DNA of 64,000 bases, taken from assembly GCA_013396755.1 (NCBI GenBank), contig VWZF01002534.1:960379-1024378 (forward strand), read 5' to 3'. The translations under genes were made by a program, and so were the position numbers. Positions 60,701 to 64,000 of the stretch are shown piece after piece; within the stretch, counting starts at the first letter, position 1, and each line of letters opens with the position of its first letter. Under the pieces are notes generated by a model. It ran no database searches. It saw nothing but the letters and a program-made list of their open reading frames with translations, and was not told where the DNA came from. The stretch is from Sclerurus mexicanus. Taxonomy: Eukaryota > Chordata > Aves > Passeriformes > Furnariidae.

Positions 60701-63700
60701 ACACCTTTGCGAAACCCAAAACAACCTTAAGAAACACAGAGTGGACAAACACGCCTTAGGACCATCTTGGCAAGTTGGGAGAGTTGCTCCATCCCTTCGA
60801 TGGAGCTGTGAGGAAGAGGAGCATTAGCTGTGTTTGTGTGAACAGGGCTTGGAAACCAGATTTGAAGGCGGAAGAAGAGGGACAGGAGTCCCTCCAAGGC
60901 AACACCGCTCTTTGGTGCTACAACATCCCCATCACACTCACTTTCAAATAAACAAAAAGCTCTCTATTACTTTCATTGACCTTCTAGCCTTTCCATGCTT
61001 TGCCTAGAGGAGAAAAGCTGTACACAAGGGAAAAAAGTTTATTTTTAAGACACGTTCAAGACTGACCTTCCACCAAAGATGTCAATAGTGTCACGTTTGC
61101 AGCTTTCCTTCTACCAGCAGGAAGATTCAAGCCAATTTTATCCAGTTTTTCCCTTAATGATCTGCCACCATTTTTAGATTTGGCTCTGTAATTAAGAGAA
61201 AAAAAGGGCCTTATTTATCTTGGGGGAACACTTCTTTTTAAGATGAGAAATTCCAGTTACTGACATTCAATAGGGTTCTACTGAGGTGAAGATAAAAAAC
61301 AGGCTCTTTTCAAGTGACCTACTTTTTAAATGCTGTATTACAAACCAGCCAGGATGAAACACAGCAGGTCAAAATCAAAATGTTTCAGACTGCACCACTG
61401 AAACAAACAGCTGTAGAACAATGACAAGCCAAATTAAGTGTAAGTAAAAAAAGACATATAAAGTCTCCTTGTAATGATTAATCAGGACCTCGAGATTAAA
61501 AAAAATAGTAATTCCATGGGGAAACAGATTGTGTTGGGAATAAGACAACTCCATGAGCTGGTTTTGAGACAAAAAAAAAAATCAACTTTAAACAGAGAAC
61601 GAGAATTGCTGTCAGAACTGTTAATAGCACTTCTCGAGAGGTAGCAGAAGTGCAAAGAAGTTTTATTTCCAAAGCCTATTAGGATTCAGTGTCGTTGGGC
61701 TGCTTAAGAATCAGTAATTCGCTAAAAAGGCTTTCTTAGCTCCTCGTTATGCTGATCTGGCTGCTCACACACCCCGGCACAAGGGAAAATCACAAACAAT
61801 AGACACGGAGGGGATGTTTGGAAGGGCAGTGCAGCCTACCTTCTGAGGACTCCTCCTAGCAAAGAGGCATTGAGACACTCCGGGGGCGAGAGCCGCCTCT
61901 GCACCTCTGCTACTGTCACTTTGTATTTCGACGTGGAGCTCAGGAGGGAAAGTCTCCCCGGAACGGAACAAAACACTTCGTTGGGGTTTATGACCACCCC
62001 AATTAATCCATCCTTTTGGCAGGGGAGGCTCAGAGCACTGTTTTTCGTTAGGGAAATGGGACCTACGGGAGGAGGAGGGAAAGCAGGTATTTTATAAAAA
62101 GGAAAAATACATAGGAAGTGGCAAGTGAATTTCCTTTCTATAAAAGCAACCCAGAAGGCAGGATTTCGTTTGGCATTAAATGCTCACACGACTGACTCCC
62201 ATCCATCTGCAGCACAGGGATGGAAAGGTCCCCACAACTATTCCTGACCAGCTGGATTTTGCCACTGGATTCCAAGGAGCTGCCGAACACAACTAAGAAT
62301 GCTTTTCAAGGCGCACAAACCCTACATCTCTGAAGCAGCAGGCTGCAAGTTAGCAAATCCGTGCTTTTGAAAAGCCCGACACAAGTACAGACTCCAAATT
62401 AGCATCCTTCAGCTACTGCCAAAAACTCTTGCCGAGCAGGGGCAGGGAGAAACCTTCCAGCTCCCGCTGGGGTTCATCTTCCACCTCGCACACGCAGATT
62501 TAAGAAACCGCCTTTGGAATTTAATCCCAACAAATTCATAACAGACAGGACAACAGAGAGCGATGCAGCCCAGGGGAGAACCGAAAGTAAAGCGCTGCTC
62601 GGTAATTGCTTCAGCCTTTAGGTGAAGAGCGACAACAAAGGCTTTGGAAGGAGCAAACCACTGATCCAGCTTTTCCATGCCCTTGCGAATCCACCCAGTT
62701 CACCCAGTTATGTGCTGCTGGCTCAGGGCACCGAGCGAAAGGGTTAAAGAGCTGAGATCGGCCCCGCTCCCGCAGGGGGAAGATTTGTCAGTGGTGCATC
62801 TGACAGCGAAATTATTCTCCCATGAGCTAAAGGCAGCAATCAGCGCTCTGACACACACTTCTGCTTTTCCTCAGTTAGGTATTTGTTTGAAATCTTCAGA
62901 GGAAACTTACACTGATGTTTTTTAAAAGCACAGATTTGTTTAAAAACAAAAGCAGGGGAAAAACACTAAATGACTGGAAATTGAGTCAATACGCCTTCCT
63001 CCTTTCTCAAAACCTCAACTACAAACCAATTTCGATTAAGATAAAGCCGAGCAGGCTTCTCTCAGTGAACTCATTCCCTTCTCAAATCTCGCCAAGTAGA
63101 AAAAAAAATGGGGAAAAAATCTCCTGTCTTCGAGTGCTAGCAGCAACAAAAAACCCACACACAAACAAAAAAGAAAAGCCCCGTGTCACTTTACACACAC
63201 ATGATTCCAGGGCAGACTAAAATCTGTACAAGGTCCTGGTTTCGATTAAAGCCCCAACACAAGAGCACACGAAAGGGGACAAGCCGGTGTCCCCCGGAGG
63301 AGTCTCGCACGCCGGGGCAGCCCTGGAGGTTGCCACCTTCCCCACCACCACCTTCCCTCGGACAGCGTTAGAAAAAATCCAGCGACTGAAAGAGCGAAAT
63401 AAAAACTCGTCCGCCCTCCCGATCCCGAAGGATCCGACTCCATAAAAATAATAGGGCGTCACTTCACCGGTGCGTCATTAAACTTTTAACTATTGACAAG
63501 GGAAAGTAAAACTGCGGTGCCACCTTACTGACCTTTTCTAATGACTGTCTGGTCATGCATTAGTAAGTGTTGATCTTCCACATTCTGGAAAGAGAAAGGG
63601 GGAGAGAGTTTCGCACCTTTGAAGACCTGAGAAGGGGAAAAAGCCGGGGAGGACTTTTGGGAAACCCACCCCCTCCCCGCGCGTCCCCATTTTAAGGGCC

Positions 63701-64000
63701 GAAGGGGACAAAAGGCGGATTTCTCGCCAAGGACGAGGCACGCAGAGCCGGGATGTGCAGAAGAGGACACCGACCCGGCTCCGTACCCGGGGAGCGCCTG
63801 TCCCGCTCGGAGCGGCCCGAGGGCGGGGGGCTCGGGGGGTCCTTACCTGCACCTCCTCCATCTGGTGAGCCATGTCGTGCAGGCCCAGGTTATCGGCCAG
63901 CGCCGAGGCGTCCAGCCCGTGGCCGTGGGGCAGCAGGAGCTCGGAGCGCCGGTAAGTCTCCCGGCGGCTGCCGGCGGAGCCGCTCTCCAGCGCCGAGAGG
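57425..64000 (-). CDS. TFAP2C: Transcription factor AP-2 gamma (partial; exons 2 to 7)
   Basis: Sequence-specific nuclear transcription factor that binds GC-rich palindromes (GCCNNNGGC type) as a dimer. It acts in trophoblast, primordial germ cells, neural crest and surface ectoderm. The coding join on the minus strand is 64000-63847, 63584-63533, 62062-61840, 61185-61067, 59682-59541 and 57710-57425. All internal junctions are GT-AG and phases match (0, 1, 2, 1, 2), giving 324 residues and a TGA stop. The order is: end of the N-terminal half (1-68), linker and basic region with VPGRLSLLSSTSKYKV and SPPECLNASLLGG (about 69-145), then the helix-span-helix domain (about 145-290) ending in KHRK. 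Exon lengths 52, 223, 119 and 142 fit the AP-2 family as I recall it. The paralogue is called TFAP2C from exon 3 (DQHLL, HDQTVIRK), exon 6 (TRPH, RNEMA) and the C-terminal DKSYMN and GDQSPA. The N-terminal activation domain, exon 1 and promoter lie outside the window. Confidence 0.97.
57711..59540 (-). other. TFAP2C intron 6
   Basis: 1830-base intron, the longest in the window. It holds a remnant of an old sauropsid-type interspersed repeat at 58131-58185 and a homeodomain-motif-rich stretch at about 58200-58400 (CAATCAC twice, TTGATCA). Just inside its 5' end, on the sense strand, is a C-rich tract. Confidence 0.88.
58131..58185. repeat. Remnant of an old sauropsid interspersed repeat
   Basis: The stretch beginning AGGCCCTGATCCTGCAAACA and continuing through CTAACACATATGCC resembles, from memory, the terminal part of an abundant non-autonomous repeat of turtles and crocodilians (GGGCCTGATCCTGCAAACAC type). 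Family name and orientation are not certain. It is degraded and only about 55 bases are recognisable. Confidence 0.45.
59541..59682 (-). CDS. TFAP2C: TFAP2C coding exon 6 (span region)
   Basis: A 142-base exon with acceptor CTCGCCAG and donor GTAAGT. It encodes EAVHLARDFGYVCETEFPSK, then AVAEYLTRPHMGRNEMANRK and NMLLAA, ending two bases into a lysine codon. The TRPH and RNEMA segment is the gamma-type version; the alpha and beta paralogues carry a different, longer stretch here. A C-rich tract on the sense strand (G-rich on the plus strand at about 59499-59520) lies close behind the donor. Confidence 0.97.
59683..61066 (-). other. TFAP2C intron 5
   Basis: 1384-base AT-rich intron between exons 5 and 6. 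It contains short CA-rich and poly-A stretches, but I see no repeat family member, RNA gene or cryptic exon. Confidence 0.9.
61067..61185 (-). CDS. TFAP2C: TFAP2C coding exon 5 (start of helix-span-helix)
   Basis: A 119-base exon with acceptor TTAATTACAG and donor GTCAGT. It encodes AKSKNGGRSLREKLDKIGL then NLPAGRRKAANVTLLTSLVE, the end of the basic region and the first helix of the AP-2 dimerisation domain. The sequence is essentially invariant across AP-2 paralogues, so it supports the family but not the paralogue. Confidence 0.97.
61186..61839 (-). other. TFAP2C intron 4
   Basis: 654-base AT-rich intron between exons 4 and 5, with consensus GTAGGC donor and a TTAATTACAG acceptor. I see nothing else recognisable in it. 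Confidence 0.9.
61840..62062 (-). CDS. TFAP2C: TFAP2C coding exon 4 (basic region)
   Basis: A 223-base exon with acceptor CCCGTAG and donor GTAGGC. It encodes a variable linker (PISLTKNSALSLPCQ), then the near-invariant AP-2 block NPNEVFCSVPGRLSLLSS, TSKYKVTVAEVQRRLSPPE and CLNASLLGGVLR. This is the proline/basic DNA-contacting part of the protein. No frameshift or stop is present. Confidence 0.96.
62063..63532 (-). other. TFAP2C intron 3
   Basis: 1470-base intron. I see no repeat or second gene in it. The part at about 62740-62900 keeps CpGs and has CTGACAG/TGACAG-type MEIS motifs and a CAATCAGC motif, so it could be an intronic enhancer, but this is weak. The right part (from about 63250) is CpG-rich and belongs to the 5' CpG-dense zone of the gene. 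Confidence 0.85.
63533..63584 (-). CDS. TFAP2C: TFAP2C coding exon 3 (52 bp)
   Basis: A 52-base exon flanked by a pyrimidine-rich acceptor ending TTTCCAG and a donor GTCAGT. It encodes NVEDQHLLMHDQTVIRK plus the first base of a glycine codon finished by exon 4. The length equals the small exon 3 of AP-2 genes as I recall it, and the HDQTVIRKG signature favours the gamma paralogue. Confidence 0.95.
63585..63846 (-). other. TFAP2C intron 2
   Basis: 262-base GC-rich intron between exons 2 and 3 with consensus ends. The plus strand carries closely spaced G runs at about 63822-63839 (GGG, GGGGGG, GGGGGG) beside the exon 2 donor, a possible G-quadruplex on the template strand. Confidence 0.9.
63847..64000 (-). 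CDS. TFAP2C: TFAP2C coding exon 2, 3' part
   Basis: The last 154 bases of exon 2 are inside the window; the exon continues past the right edge. The frame reads through ETYRRSELLLPHGHGLDA and DNLGLHDMAHQMEEVQ and ends exactly on a codon (phase 0) before the donor GTAAGG. The segment is GC-rich with many CpGs, as expected for the 5' CpG island of this gene. This region links the N-terminal activation domain to the DNA-binding half; it contains no catalytic or metal-binding motif. Confidence 0.95.

Larger units (their letters stand above)
63250..64000. promoter_or_regulatory. CpG-dense 5' zone of TFAP2C
   Basis: CpG frequency and GC content rise sharply across intron 3, exon 3, intron 2 and exon 2 towards the right edge (for example CCCGCGCGTCCCC, CGGCGGCTGCCGGCGGAG). 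This is the inner edge of the CpG island expected at the 5' end of AP-2 genes. No transcription start is visible within the window. Confidence 0.6.

Noticed and set aside
1..64000. Search for BMP7 exons, tRNA or rRNA genes, CRISPR arrays and intact transposons
   Set aside because: No TGF-beta cysteine-knot exon, tRNA cloverleaf, rRNA segment, regularly spaced repeat array or full-length element was seen by eye.

Overview
The window is vertebrate nuclear DNA, almost certainly from a bird and probably from Neoaves. It contains several 3'-end fragments of CR1 LINEs of avian type and part of an LTR resembling a family I recall from songbird and other bird genomes. The right end holds spliced exons of one vertebrate developmental gene. 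No bacterial, viral-genome or CRISPR-like content is present.

One real protein-coding gene is visible. TFAP2C (transcription factor AP-2 gamma) lies on the minus strand from 57425 to beyond position 64000. Six coding exons are recoverable: the 3' part of exon 2, and exons 3 to 7. All boundaries are GT-AG and the reading frame is continuous, giving 324 C-terminal residues and the natural stop. They cover the end of the N-terminal half, the basic DNA-binding region and the whole helix-span-helix dimerisation domain. The first exon, the promoter and roughly the first quarter of the protein lie beyond the right edge. The 3' UTR probably runs from 57424 down to about 56000. It carries two Pumilio-type elements and an AU-rich element, which is notable for a germ-cell regulator.

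The rest (about 1 to 56000) is a gene desert downstream of TFAP2C. In mammals this side of TFAP2C faces BMP7 across a large regulatory interval with a known domain boundary. By synteny this window should hold the TFAP2C-proximal part of that interval, but no BMP7 exon is visible here. The desert has sparse old repeats: CR1 fragments near 5.7, 22.1, 39.0 and 48.0 kb, and a broken LTR at 45.75 kb. It also has several blocks that look like conserved developmental enhancers, with clustered homeodomain, AP-1/MAF, MEIS, SOX, RUNX, TEAD or AP-2 motifs (near 3.5, 4.4-5.4, 15.7, 34.3, 36.9, 42.3, 45.0 and 49.4 kb). These are inferences from composition and motif density; cross-species alignment would decide them.

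I found no previously undescribed protein system. The points most worth a second look are the Pumilio/AU-rich cluster in the TFAP2C 3' UTR, the perfect paired homeodomain palindrome at 34.4 kb, the enhancer-like block at 4.4-5.4 kb, and an ancient sauropsid-type repeat remnant in the last intron.
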